Origin: Butyricimonas paravirosa
GTDB lineage: Bacteria > Bacteroidota > Bacteroidia > Bacteroidales > Marinifilaceae
Direction: 5' to 3'
Assembly: GCF_032878955.1 (NCBI RefSeq)
Contig: NZ_CP043839.1
Location: forward strand, 1,240,001-1,304,000
DNA length: 64,000 nt
Positions within the stretch are counted from its first letter, which is position 1. Each line of letters starts with the position of its first letter. Of this stretch, positions 1 through 7,509 are shown piece by piece. A program made the position numbers and the translations under genes. The notes beneath the pieces are model-generated. The model was not told the DNA's origin, did no database searches, and was given only the letters and a program-made list of their open reading frames with translations.

Positions 1-639
1 GGGATTACGGCAGGTAACTGCAACCCGAATACGACATACCTGATCGGCAATTACTCGCTCAAAGAAATCGACACGATTAAATCGATACACGTGCAATCAG
101 TGTTCTACCAGAAAGGCGTTCACGTACTGAAAAACGCCATCGACACGCAAATCAAGGTCACCCCGGTAAACTTGTGTAAAGCGGGAGCTTACAAACATAC
201 CCGCTGGTTTAATTCCACCTCACTACTCCGACCGCTGGACAAAGAATCCATCGTCAAAGAAGAAGGCTTGGAAACCATTCCGGAACAATTTTTACAAAAA
301 ACACCTCATAAAACGGAAGACACGCCCCACAAGGAAACTCCCAAACAATCCAGTAGCAACATCATCGAGATCGACTTGCACATTGACAAGCTACTCGACG
401 ACACGACAGGCATGGAAAACAAGGATATGCTGGACTACCAGATGGACGTGTTCCACAAAACACTGGAACAATACAAACTCCGCCGGGGCCAAAAGATCGT
501 GTTCATACACGGCAAAGGAGACGGAGTATTAAGGCAACGTATCCTTTGGGAACTTCAAACCAAATACAAACGTTTCAACCATCAGGACGCCTCTTTCAAG
601 CAATATGGTTACGGGGCCACGATGGTCACGATAAAATAA
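1..639 (+). CDS. Smr-domain protein (DUF2027/Smr type), 5' end missing
   Basis: The frame is open from base 1, so the N-terminus lies outside the window. The last ~90 residues form an Smr domain: an IDLHIDKLL segment near the start and the signature HGKGDGVLR, followed by a GYGATMVTIK end. Smr domains are nucleic-acid binding or nicking modules related to the MutS2 C-terminus. Bacteroidales have a family with an N-terminal DUF2027 region and a C-terminal Smr domain, which fits the visible part; the charged middle looks like a linker. The stop codon abuts the stop of the convergent gene at 640. The Smr domain is firm; the full family name is inferred. Confidence 0.85.
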   Translation, partial: GITAGNCNPNTTYLIGNYSLKEIDTIKSIHVQSVFYQKGVHVLKNAIDTQIKVTPVNLCKAGAYKHTRWFNSTSLLRPLDKESIVKEEGLETIPEQFLQKTPHKTEDTPHKETPKQSSSNIIEIDLHIDKLLDDTTGMENKDMLDYQMDVFHKTLEQYKLRRGQKIVFIHGKGDGVLRQRILWELQTKYKRFNHQDASFKQYGYGATMVTIK

Positions 640-1254
640 TCAAAGATTAAAGGAATACCCCACGGAACAGACCCAATTTTTCCCGTAAGGTGAATACTTA
701 TCCTGTATCACGTCATAATAAAACATCACGGAAATAGAGCCTGTTCCGGTGGGAATAACTCCACCTCCCCCCACTAGCATCGTGGGGACATAACGGAAGT
801 CAATCTTCTTCTCATACGATTTTCCCCAACTTCCCTTCAGTTCCGGCTGGATTTGGAGAGCAATATACCGCACCGGGTTCACCCGCCCGAACACGTTTAT
901 CCCGAGATAATTCATATCATAACGATTGGAAGAATGGTGATAATTGTAACTTACCCCTCCTCCCGCCGAGAAGAACTCGTTCCAGCGATACCCGATCTGG
1001 GGAGAAACATCAATACTGGTATAATCCCCGAAGGACATCCCACAAGAGCCGCTTAATGTCCATTTTCCCGCTTTCCGGGACACGGACGATTTCAAGGGGA
1101 CACTCTTTTTCACGGGAGCTCTCACCACTTGGCGTTTTGCCCCGGATTTATAGATCGTGTCCAATCGAAAACCATTACGATTTTCCTGTGCATTCACTCG
1201 CCCGAAAGAAACGATTACCAACAGCAAACAAACAAAGCAGTATCTCATCATCAT
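640..1254 (-). CDS. Small outer-membrane beta-barrel-like protein
   Basis: A 204-residue protein with a clear signal peptide (a hydrophobic stretch after MMMRY ending in NAQ). The mature part has alternating hydrophobic and aromatic strands rich in Gly, Tyr and Ser and ends in SVGYSFNL, as small beta-barrels do. No specific family is recognised. It is transcribed toward the Smr gene and the two stop codons touch. Three consecutive Met codons make the exact start uncertain by a residue or two. Outer-membrane location is inferred from composition. Confidence 0.6.
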   Translation of the reverse strand: MMMRYCFVCLLLVIVSFGRVNAQENRNGFRLDTIYKSGAKRQVVRAPVKKSVPLKSSVSRKAGKWTLSGSCGMSFGDYTSIDVSPQIGYRWNEFFSAGGGVSYNYHHSSNRYDMNYLGINVFGRVNPVRYIALQIQPELKGSWGKSYEKKIDFRYVPTMLVGGGGVIPTGTGSISVMFYYDVIQDKYSPYGKNWVCSVGYSFNL

Positions 1255-1270
1255 TCATCATTTTAATGGA

Positions 1271-1304
1271 AAAAGCTGTTCAAAGACACCTTCAAACAGC
1301 TTTT
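1271..1304 (-). terminator. Intrinsic terminator after trxB
   Basis: AAAAGCTGTT pairs with AACAGCTTTT across a 14-nt loop, with T/A runs on both sides. It lies 39 bp beyond the trxB stop and upstream of the small outer-membrane gene, so it separates the two transcripts. Confidence 0.75.
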
Positions 1305-1342
1305 ATTTTATTTCAAAAAAGTTTTCTTCGAGAGAAAATCAC

Positions 1343-2308
1343 TTACGCGTGTAATTCTCCGATGTAACGTTCCGCATCAATAGCAGCACGGCAACCGGTT
1401 CCGGCAGCAGCAATTCCCTGACGATAAGTCGGGTCCATCACGTCTCCTGCGGCAAACACACCCGGTACATTCGTCTTGCAAGACTTACCTTCGGTAATGA
1501 TATACCCTTGCTCGTCGACTTCGATATATTTTTTGAACACTTCTGTATTCGGAGTATGCCCGATAGCCAGGAAGAACCCGTCAATCTTAATCTCCTTGGT
1601 TGCCTCTTCCGGGGTTCCCTTCTTGTACACCAAACGAGCGCCCTCAACTCCCATGTCTGACCCAAACAATTCCAACGTGTTATGCTCGAACAATACTTCA
1701 ATGTTTTCCGTTCTGAACACACGTTCCTGCATAGCCTTCGATGCTCTCAAATAGTTCTTACGAACAATCAAATATACTTTACGACACAACCCGGCCAAAT
1801 AAGTAGCCTCCTCGCAAGCGGTATCTCCACCACCTACAACAGCCACGTCTTTTCCGCGATAGAAGAATCCGTCGCAAGTTGCACAAGCACTAACACCAGC
1901 CCCGCGGAATGCCTCTTCTGAAGGCAGACCCAAGTACTTGGCAGTTGCACCCGTTGCAATAATCACGGCATCCGCCTCGATCACCTTCTCCCCGTCGATC
2001 GTAACCTTGTGAGGATGACCGGAAAAGTCAACATCCGTCGCGATCCCGAAACGAATATCCGTTCCGAAACGTTCCGCTTGTTTTCTCATATCTTCCATCA
2101 TCACCGGACCGGTCACGCCTTCCGGGTATCCCGGGAAGTTTTCCACTTCCGTGGTCGTGGTCAACTGACCACCCATTTGCATTCCCGTGTACAACACCGG
2201 ATTCAAATTAGCTCTCGATGCGTATATCGCTGCCGTATACCCAGCAGGCCCTGACCCTATAATCAAGCATTTAACTCTTTCTATAGCATTTTCTGTTGAC
2301 ATAGACAA
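1343..2308 (-). CDS. trxB: Thioredoxin-disulfide reductase
   Basis: A 321-residue flavoprotein that passes electrons from NADPH to thioredoxin in the cytoplasm. It has an N-terminal FAD-binding motif GSGPAGYTAAIYA near residue 18, the redox-active pair SACATCDGFF near residue 142, an NADPH motif VVGGGDTACEEA just after it, and the C-terminal FAD motif FAAGDVMDPTYRQ. Length and domain order match bacterial low-molecular-weight TrxB. It is monocistronic, with a good promoter upstream and a terminator downstream. Confidence 0.97.
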   Translation of the reverse strand: MSMSTENAIERVKCLIIGSGPAGYTAAIYASRANLNPVLYTGMQMGGQLTTTTEVENFPGYPEGVTGPVMMEDMRKQAERFGTDIRFGIATDVDFSGHPHKVTIDGEKVIEADAVIIATGATAKYLGLPSEEAFRGAGVSACATCDGFFYRGKDVAVVGGGDTACEEATYLAGLCRKVYLIVRKNYLRASKAMQERVFRTENIEVLFEHNTLELFGSDMGVEGARLVYKKGTPEEATKEIKIDGFFLAIGHTPNTEVFKKYIEVDEQGYIITEGKSCKTNVPGVFAAGDVMDPTYRQGIAAAGTGCRAAIDAERYIGELHA

Positions 2309-2351
2309 TTCCTTTCTTTTAATTTACAATACAATTTCACGTAATGGATTG

Positions 2352-2381
2352 CAAAGTTACCTAAAAAAATGGTTTATCCAA
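2352..2381 (-). promoter_or_regulatory. trxB promoter
   Basis: On the minus strand a -33 TTG (2379-2381) is followed, 19 bp later, by the -7 box TAACTTTG (2352-2359), ~43 bp upstream of the trxB start. This matches the Bacteroidota housekeeping promoter pattern. Confidence 0.7.
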
Positions 2382-2484
2382 TTTTTTTTACTCCATATCC
2401 CCGTATTCTCATTCCCCAAACCCATGAAAACCTGCAATCTAAGTCAAAAAGCACAAACAATCATCAGATTTTTCTTTCAACTCC

Positions 2485-2516
2485 TTGTTTCATTCCAAAA
2501 TTTTTTACTACATTTG
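2485..2516 (+). promoter_or_regulatory. tRNA-Pro promoter
   Basis: A TTG box at 2485 and TACATTTG at 2509-2516 with a 21-bp spacer, ending 11 bp before the tRNA. The -7 matches TAnnTTTG exactly. Confidence 0.65.
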
Positions 2517-2527
2517 CATCCGCATTT

Positions 2528-2601
2528 CGGGATGTAGCTCAGCCCGGTAGAGTCCACGTCTGGGGGGCGTGTTGTCGCAGGTTCAAATCCTGTCATCCCG
2601 A
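2528..2601 (+). tRNA. tRNA-Pro (anticodon GGG)
   Basis: Acceptor arms CGGGATG and CATCCCG pair fully. The anticodon arm is CACGT/GCGTG around the loop CTGGGGG, giving anticodon GGG. The T arm is GCAGG/CCTGT around TTCAAAT. The 3' CCA is not encoded. The 3' end faces an integrase gene 136 bp away, so this tRNA was probably the attachment site of the adjoining island. Confidence 0.93.
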
Positions 2602-2736
2602 CAGAAAGCGGTTTAGTAAATTGAATAACAATTTATTAGACCGCTTCCCCATTTTTATACCGGGACAAAAACGGGACAAGTATTGATACATATATATCTT
2701 TGCATAGTCACAACAGATGTGAGTAAGCAAAAAAAA

Positions 2737-3915
2737 ATGACAAATCACGAAAAAACACGAATTGACGAGATCGTTTCCTACACACCCCCACAACTTTACA
2801 CGGGAAAAGAATGGTATATCGGGTTCATGGCTTTTGATCCAGCACTAGGGAAACTTCACCGGAAACGGATAAAAATTAATCACGTGCATGGAGGGGTATG
2901 CGCAAAACGAAAATACGCTCAAGATCTTCTTAAGAGACTAAACGAACAATTATCTCAAGGCTGGAATCCTTGGATTGAAGCCGAGTACGGCAAATCTTAT
3001 AACAAATTTGAAGAGGTATGCGAACACTACAAACGATACATCACCAAATTATATAAAGATGATGTGTTCAGAGAAGAGACATTTGTTGCCTACTCTTCAT
3101 TTTTACGAAATCTACGCCAATATAACGAGCAACGAGATATACCTATCACATATATTTATCAGTTGAATTCTGCTTATGTTGTTGCTTTTTTAGATCATAT
3201 TTATATCGACAGAGAGAATACAGCCCAAACTCGTGATAATTATTTATCATGGTTACGACAGTTCTCAACCTTCTTGCTACAACAACAGTATGTTAATGTC
3301 AAACCGACAGAAGGAATCCCGGTACTAGGTAAAAAAGCACACAAGAAAAAGCGTACTATAATCGAGAAAAATGATCTAATCCGCCTAAGTGATTATCTTA
3401 AAACACAAAATAAATATTATCTACTAGCTTGTTATATATTGTATTATTGCTTTATTCGACCTAAAGAAATGGCAAAAATAAAATTAGAACACATTTCTAT
3501 AAAGAATCGGACCATTTTTGTTCCAGCAGACATTGCCAAAAACAGGGAGGCTGGAGTCGTAACCCTCCCCAAGAAGGTTTTACTTCTAATGGTTGATCTA
3601 AATATTTTTAATAACCCAAGTGACTCCTATCTATTTTCAACTGATTTTATGCCCGGATTCGAATATGTGAATGAAAAAAAATTTAGAGACTACTGGATCC
3701 GGGAAATCAGGAAAAAACTTCATTTTCCAGACTCATACAAATTTTACAGTTTGAAAGATTCTGGAATAACAAGTTTATTACGCGATAGAAATATTGATAA
3801 ATTAAGCGTGCGAGACCAAGCACGTCATTCTAATATTCTCATAACAGATATCTACACTCCTCATGACATCCAAGAAGCAAATGCATTAATTGAAACACAC
3901 GAAGATGTATTTTAG
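2737..3915 (+). CDS. Tyrosine recombinase / integrase of the tRNA-Pro island
   Basis: A 392-residue site-specific integrase. An N-terminal SAM-like DNA-binding region is followed by a catalytic domain with a first Arg in CFIRPKEMAKI, a His in ARHSNILITDIYT, and the probable nucleophile Tyr in DIYTPH. The usual HxxR box is replaced by SLKDSGIT, as in a Bacteroidota subfamily. The ATG at 2737 is preferred to an upstream TTG at 2683 because a TATCTTTG box sits at 2695-2702, between them. It lies just after tRNA-Pro, as integrases of tRNA-targeting elements do. No second attachment site was found, so the right border of the element is unknown. Confidence 0.9.
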   Translation: MTNHEKTRIDEIVSYTPPQLYTGKEWYIGFMAFDPALGKLHRKRIKINHVHGGVCAKRKYAQDLLKRLNEQLSQGWNPWIEAEYGKSYNKFEEVCEHYKRYITKLYKDDVFREETFVAYSSFLRNLRQYNEQRDIPITYIYQLNSAYVVAFLDHIYIDRENTAQTRDNYLSWLRQFSTFLLQQQYVNVKPTEGIPVLGKKAHKKKRTIIEKNDLIRLSDYLKTQNKYYLLACYILYYCFIRPKEMAKIKLEHISIKNRTIFVPADIAKNREAGVVTLPKKVLLLMVDLNIFNNPSDSYLFSTDFMPGFEYVNEKKFRDYWIREIRKKLHFPDSYKFYSLKDSGITSLLRDRNIDKLSVRDQARHSNILITDIYTPHDIQEANALIETHEDVF

Positions 3916-3950
3916 CTTACAACCTACAACCAAAGGGCTGTCCAAAAAGT

Positions 3951-3996
3951 GAAGTGCACCCCAAAAGTTAGACATAAAACTTTTGGGATGCACTTC
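3951..3996. repeat. 19-bp inverted repeat, possibly an IS-end remnant or terminator
   Basis: The arms 3951-3969 and 3978-3996 pair with one mismatch around an 8-nt loop; the left arm reads GAAGTGCACCCCAAAAGTT. The sequence resembles terminal repeats of IS3-like elements, but no transposase is present. It sits between two convergent genes, so it may also terminate both. Confidence 0.7.
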
Positions 3997-4007
3997 AGTT
4001 GGATAAC

Positions 4008-4415
4008 TTAGACAGAGATAGCTAATAAATCCCGCCCCAATGTATGCAGGGCATTCACTATTTTTTGAGCTTGAGCCGGCCGTGGCTTAGAACGTCCACA
4101 AGCGTAATGACTAAGTTGCTTTTGATTTATTCCGGTTAAACGTTCCAATGCCGCCTTACTCAATATTTTCTCGTAGAAGAACAAAAGACTCTCCACGTCA
4201 AATTTGTATTCAAATTCGTATTCTTGATTCAAGACTTCCGGATATACATCTCCATCAGCTTTGGCACATTCCACGTAAAAATCAACACTTTCAAATAACT
4301 CTTTTTTTAGTTCACTAAAGTCACCCGTGACGGCAACAATAAAACCTGGAAGAATATCGACCGTCGCACAATAACCTTCCGGTGTTTTTGCTACTTGTAC
4401 TCTCACTTTCTCCAT
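4008..4415 (-). CDS. hicB: HicB-family antitoxin with C-terminal HTH
   Basis: A 135-residue protein. The N-terminal ~50 residues form the HicB fold (MEKVRVQVAKTPEGYCATVD, then GFIVAVTGDFSELK), and the C-terminus is a helix-turn-helix (LERLTGINQKQLSHYACGRS). HicB proteins neutralise the HicA mRNA interferase and repress their own operon. A broken hicA lies 22 bp upstream in the usual toxin-antitoxin order. A perfect 8-bp hairpin, CGGGTTAG/CTAACCCG at 4433-4452, separates the two and could be an operator. Confidence 0.85.
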   Translation of the reverse strand: MEKVRVQVAKTPEGYCATVDILPGFIVAVTGDFSELKKELFESVDFYVECAKADGDVYPEVLNQEYEFEYKFDVESLLFFYEKILSKAALERLTGINQKQLSHYACGRSKPRPAQAQKIVNALHTLGRDLLAISV

Positions 4416-4436
4416 AACTTTTCTCTTTTACTCGGG

Positions 4437-4615
4437 TTAGAAAACTAACCCGGATTGCTTTTCAATAACGTTCCAGTAATATCATCTGACGATCTACCGT
4501 TTACCGTGACCTTCCCCGGTTTGGTCGGGTGCTTGTATTGTCGGTGACTGCCTCTCTAGTGTACAAGCCGCCAACCGTCCTCATAGAGTTTCCTCAATAT
4601 CTCTAATACTTTCAC
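4437..4615 (-). pseudogene. hicA: Broken hicA toxin gene (nonsense plus frameshift)
   Basis: Read from a GTG at 4615, the minus strand encodes VKVLEILRKLYEDGWRLVH, then an in-frame TAG (4558-4556), then RGSHRQYKHPTKPGKVTVNG and SSDDITGTL. This is the HicA double-stranded-RNA-binding-like fold with its GSH catalytic motif. After GTL the reading frame shifts: the expected end IEKQSGLVF followed by TAA at 4439-4437 is read in another frame, consistent with a small deletion. With a stop before the catalytic His and a later frameshift, an active toxin is not expected. HicA normally cleaves mRNA in the cytoplasm. Confidence 0.85.
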
Positions 4616-4701
4616 AGAACTCTGTTTTATTTATCCAACAATACCAAGATAGTAAAATTACTATTATCTACAAAACAAATCGTAGCAACTTTACTATTAA
4701 A

Positions 4702-4727
4702 AAACCCGCCACGAGAATGGCGGGTTT
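4702..4727 (-). terminator. Intrinsic terminator after the DUF5053 gene
   Basis: AAACCCGCCA and TGGCGGGTTT form a 10-bp stem with a 6-nt loop, followed on the minus strand by a run of T. It lies 21 bp past the stop at 4748. Confidence 0.85.
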
Positions 4728-4747
4728 CCTCTAAAGTTGTAAAAGTT

Positions 4748-5185
4748 TCAGAGATGCCCTATAACAAGAGCTGTACGTTTAATGTTATTACTTAAATCAA
4801 GTAACGCATCTAATAATATCTTCTTTTCATTCTCGGTAAATTGTACTTCTTTATTTCTAATCTTCAACCCATTTATACGCTGGCACAACCATGATCGACT
4901 CTTTCCAAAATAGTGTCGAGCAACATAAGACCACGAAATTGATTCATATATCCCTTCCAGATAAACACGTAACGTTTCATCGTATAATTTCTCCGCACGT
5001 TCACAAGATTCCTTCGCACCATTCACAAACGCTTGAGCGAGAATTTTACGATCTTCCGGGCTTTTGGAAGCTACAAATCGTTCCATTTTCTCACCAAATT
5101 CCCGCTCTTCTTCCTCGGAATGAAGAGTCAAGAATTCCGCTTTCATTTGTTCCAATTCCTCGTTTAATTCTTTGTAACTTGCCAT
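4748..5185 (-). CDS. DUF5053-like phage/island protein
   Basis: A 145-residue protein, highly charged and mostly helical, with an HTH-like central part (SWSYVARHYFGKSRSWLCQRI). It resembles DUF5053 proteins, which occur in Bacteroidales prophages and genomic islands and have no assigned function. It follows a small co-directional gene (60 bp upstream) with a strong promoter and ends at its own terminator, so the pair looks functional within an otherwise decaying island. The family name is from recognition only. Confidence 0.65.
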   Translation of the reverse strand: MASYKELNEELEQMKAEFLTLHSEEEEREFGEKMERFVASKSPEDRKILAQAFVNGAKESCERAEKLYDETLRVYLEGIYESISWSYVARHYFGKSRSWLCQRINGLKIRNKEVQFTENEKKILLDALLDLSNNIKRTALVIGHL

Positions 5186-5244
5186 ATCTAAAATATTTAA
5201 AATTGTAAAGTTTCTTTGGGAAGCCCTCTTTCGAGAGCTTCCTG

Positions 5245-5415
5245 TTAACCTTTCAACCGGAGTAGTTCGATCAAACGATCTAAATGAAAGTCAATCATTC
5301 TCTCCAGTTCCTCTTCCGACATATCTTTTTTCAAAATATGCCAGTAAAGAACATAGAACCTAAGACTATTTTTCTCATGTTCTATCCGAGCCTTTAGCTC
5401 TTCATAGGAAAACAT
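5245..5415 (-). CDS. Small charged helical protein, 56 aa, unknown
   Basis: Runs from ATG at 5415 to TAA at 5245 and encodes MFSYEELKARIEHEKNSLRF onward, ending in LIELLRLKG. It is rich in Glu, Leu and Arg and looks like a helical pair; no family is recognised. A near-consensus promoter lies 22 bp upstream and the DUF5053 gene starts 60 bp downstream, so the two probably share a transcript. The promoter is the main reason to believe this short frame is expressed. Confidence 0.55.
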   Translation of the reverse strand: MFSYEELKARIEHEKNSLRFYVLYWHILKKDMSEEELERMIDFHLDRLIELLRLKG

Positions 5416-5436
5416 TTCAAAGAAACTTTTACACTA

Positions 5437-5467
5437 CAAATATAGATAAACATTTGTTTATTACAAA
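5437..5467 (-). promoter_or_regulatory. Strong promoter of the small-protein/DUF5053 operon
   Basis: On the minus strand TTTG (5464-5467), exactly 19 bp, then TATATTTG (5437-5444). Both boxes match the Bacteroidota consensus perfectly. The first downstream ATG is at 5415. Confidence 0.8.
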
Positions 5468-5486
5468 ATATTCGTTGAATCATTTT

Positions 5487-5882
5487 TTATGAATTCGTTA
5501 TTTTCTCAACCATTGTCAATAGTGCCACACGCCTCGACAGCGTGAGATTATCAATCAACCCCAATTCTTTTAAGGTAGCAAGTAGATACGGCATATTATC
5601 CCGGATGTCCTTCCGTGATACCCCGTTGCAGAGGTTAAAAAGCATAGCGGCCAACCCAGCAAGTATCACGGCATTGGCAGAAACAAATATATAGCAAAGG
5701 TCTTAGTATGGCACACGTAGAAATACAACATCGAATTGCAAGCAATCCGGTTCTCCGGTACTTGAAATGCCACGGGCATTGCAGGTAAAGATTCCCCCAG
5801 CTCAACAAAATAATTATAGCGATCCGCCCATTTCGGCAGTAATAAAAAAAGTCTCTTTCAACGCATCAATTTTCTCTTTCAT
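5487..5882 (-). pseudogene. Broken sufE-like gene
   Basis: The N-terminal part begins at ATG 5882 (MKEKIDALKETFF). After a shift in a T-run it continues LPKWADRYNYFVELGESLP and then ENRIACNSMLYFY. A second shift leads to SANAVILAGLAAMLFNLCNG and ends KELGLIDNLTLSRRVALL with MVEKI. This order (W-x-x-(R/K)Y, ELG-x-x-LP, a Cys-x-Ser core, a GLAA helix, LT-x-SR) is that of SufE, which carries sulfur from SufS in Fe-S cluster assembly. At least two frameshifts and an in-frame stop break it. The C-terminal 60 residues remain open from a GTG at 5669, but alone would lack the sulfur-accepting Cys. Confidence 0.75.
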
Positions 5883-5883
5883 A

Positions 5884-6078
5884 TTACAGCCTGTTTACGA
5901 ACAAATGAAGCCGCCCAACCGCCATGACCAAAAACAATGACGGCTCCAATGGCATTACTTGTACTGGTGACGTGACAAACTCCAACACCCCACAATTTTT
6001 ACTCTCTTCCCGCATATCCGTCAGGATCAACTGCATTAATTCGAGTCACCGTTGCATTTTCATCGCCTCATTCAACAT
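5884..6078 (-). pseudogene. Possible small gene with an in-frame TGA, unrecognised
   Basis: From ATG 6078 the frame gives MLNEAMKMQR, then TGA (6048-6046), then LELMQLILTDMREESKNC and a hydrophobic end GRLHLFVNRL with TAA at 5886-5884, two bases before the sufE-like start. The tight junction suggests a former operon with it. The family is unknown and the coding nature of the stretch is uncertain. Confidence 0.3.
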
Positions 6079-6295
6079 ATCGTTGTTTGCCTCGTTCAAC
6101 TCATATATTGATCATATTACAAATATAGGTAATTAATTACCTATAAACATCTGAACATAAAAATAACGGTAACTCCGAAGAATCACCGCTAAATATTCTA
6201 TTCCTGATATTAAAATTTAATTGCATTTTGTTTCACCATGCCCTAGCTTTATTTTCACAAATATAGCTATTATGCACGATTTTACCGCATACCAT

Positions 6296-6805
6296 TCAAC
6301 AAACTTTGCACCCCATCTCCAAATCCAGCAATCCCTTTTTAGCCTCCAAGCCTCCCCCGTAACCGACCAATTTATGGTTACCCCCAATCACCCGATGACA
6401 AGGAACAAAAATCGAAATAGGATTCGCACCATTAGCTGCAGCCACGGCACGAACAGCTTTCGGGTTTCCCAACTTTTTAGCCAACTCGCCATAAGACACC
6501 GTTTTGCCGTATGGTATATCCAGCAACTCCTGCCACACCGAATTCTGGAACTCCGTTCCCGTAAAGACGAGCGGAATATCAAACGTTTTCCTCTGACGAG
6601 CAAAATATTCGTCAAGCTGGATGATTGTTTCCCGGATCACGTCAGAAACACCCTCTTCGTAATCGGCCCCTAGCGCTTTCTGAATCCGTTTATCAATAGA
6701 TGCCCTGCGTTTTTCAAACATCCAGTCACACAAACAAAGCTTACCTTCGAAAGAGCCAAGAATCAGCTCTCCACAAGGAGATTCATAATGTTGAATTTGT
6801 ATCAT
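6296..6805 (-). CDS. ogt: Methylated-DNA--protein-cysteine methyltransferase
   Basis: A 169-residue suicide enzyme that removes methyl groups from O6-methylguanine. It has the conserved FQNSVWQELLDIPYGKTVSY helix-wing region near residue 87, NPKAVRAVAAANGANP, and the active-site box FVPCHRVIGG with the acceptor Cys near residue 135. Length matches Ogt rather than the longer Ada. It appears monocistronic. About 300 bp of decayed sequence separate it from the sufE-like remnant, which marks the right side of the island. Confidence 0.95.
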   Translation of the reverse strand: MIQIQHYESPCGELILGSFEGKLCLCDWMFEKRRASIDKRIQKALGADYEEGVSDVIRETIIQLDEYFARQRKTFDIPLVFTGTEFQNSVWQELLDIPYGKTVSYGELAKKLGNPKAVRAVAAANGANPISIFVPCHRVIGGNHKLVGYGGGLEAKKGLLDLEMGCKVC

Positions 6806-6925
6806 TTCTTCTACTTTTTATTTTTGTACTTTCCTTCAACCACGACCTTTTCTATACAATCAATCCAAATGACAAGTTATAAAAGTAGAACATTATCCCG
6901 ATATTCCCAAACGACACCCCAAATT

Positions 6926-7318
6926 TTACTGATTCGTTTCCAACATCCGGATCAGACAATCCCGTTGTATTGAAAAGTTTGTATCTTCCTGCTGAACATA
7001 TTTAAGCAAACGAATCCCATCCTGACGCAGTTTCGACTTCAACAAAATATCATCCTCCACTTCCTCCGAAAATCTCAACAGGTACACGGACGCAAGTTCA
7101 ATCTTACCAATCCTGTCTTCCTCGTTGGCATATCGGTCAATCAGTTCCTGTACATCCATCGTGGTCAGCTCCTTCACGGGAAATCCCAACATTTGCTGCG
7201 TCAACAAGTCATACTCGTCCCGATCCTGCTGGCGAATCTTCTTCTTATTCAATATAGCCCTAGCGATTGCAGAAATAATTTCTTGAATCATGCGCACGAG
7301 ATAATCCTGTTTTACCAT
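6926..7318 (-). CDS. DUF6483-like small protein
   Basis: A 130-residue protein read from ATG 7318 (MVKQDYLVRMIQEIISAIAR); an earlier ATG at 7387 would add 23 poorly fitting residues. It is all-helical, with Asp, Glu and Leu-rich repeats and no signal peptide. The N-terminal QDYLVRMIQEI pattern recalls DUF6483, a family without known function. It is divergent from the membrane protein/regulator pair at 7510. Confidence 0.6.
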   Translation of the reverse strand: MVKQDYLVRMIQEIISAIARAILNKKKIRQQDRDEYDLLTQQMLGFPVKELTTMDVQELIDRYANEEDRIGKIELASVYLLRFSEEVEDDILLKSKLRQDGIRLLKYVQQEDTNFSIQRDCLIRMLETNQ

Positions 7319-7398
7319 AATACCGTCCTCCAATATATTTACAAGCAAAAATAAAAAATAATATCCACGTGAAGGAATAAAATTCACTAAATCATTTG

Positions 7399-7481
7399 GT
7401 TTATAAAATAAACTGATTTATATTTGCATCAACAAAAAGAATAGTGCTATCTTTTTTGAGAATATAGTTTATAAAACAAAC
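7399..7481 (+). promoter_or_regulatory. Promoter bracketed by two identical-type 15-bp operators
   Basis: The core promoter is TTTG at 7395-7398, a 20-bp spacer, and TATATTTG at 7419-7426. A palindromic 15-mer GTTTATAAAATAAAC (7399-7413) lies inside the spacer, and a second copy differing by one base (7467-7481) lies downstream of the start of transcription. These fit binding sites for the winged-helix regulator encoded at the end of this operon; that link is inferred. Confidence 0.65.
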
Positions 7482-7509
7482 CACTTTACAAACGCCAAAC
7501 GCAACAAAC

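Noticed and set aside
2683..2737. TTG start extending the first integrase by 18 residues
   Set aside because: A -7 promoter box lies inside this stretch and the added residues do not resemble the family.
5924..6136. Plus-strand frame opposite the sufE-upstream remnant
   Set aside because: Low-complexity translation (Asn/Ser/Ile) and the opposite strand carries the better, though broken, coding signal.
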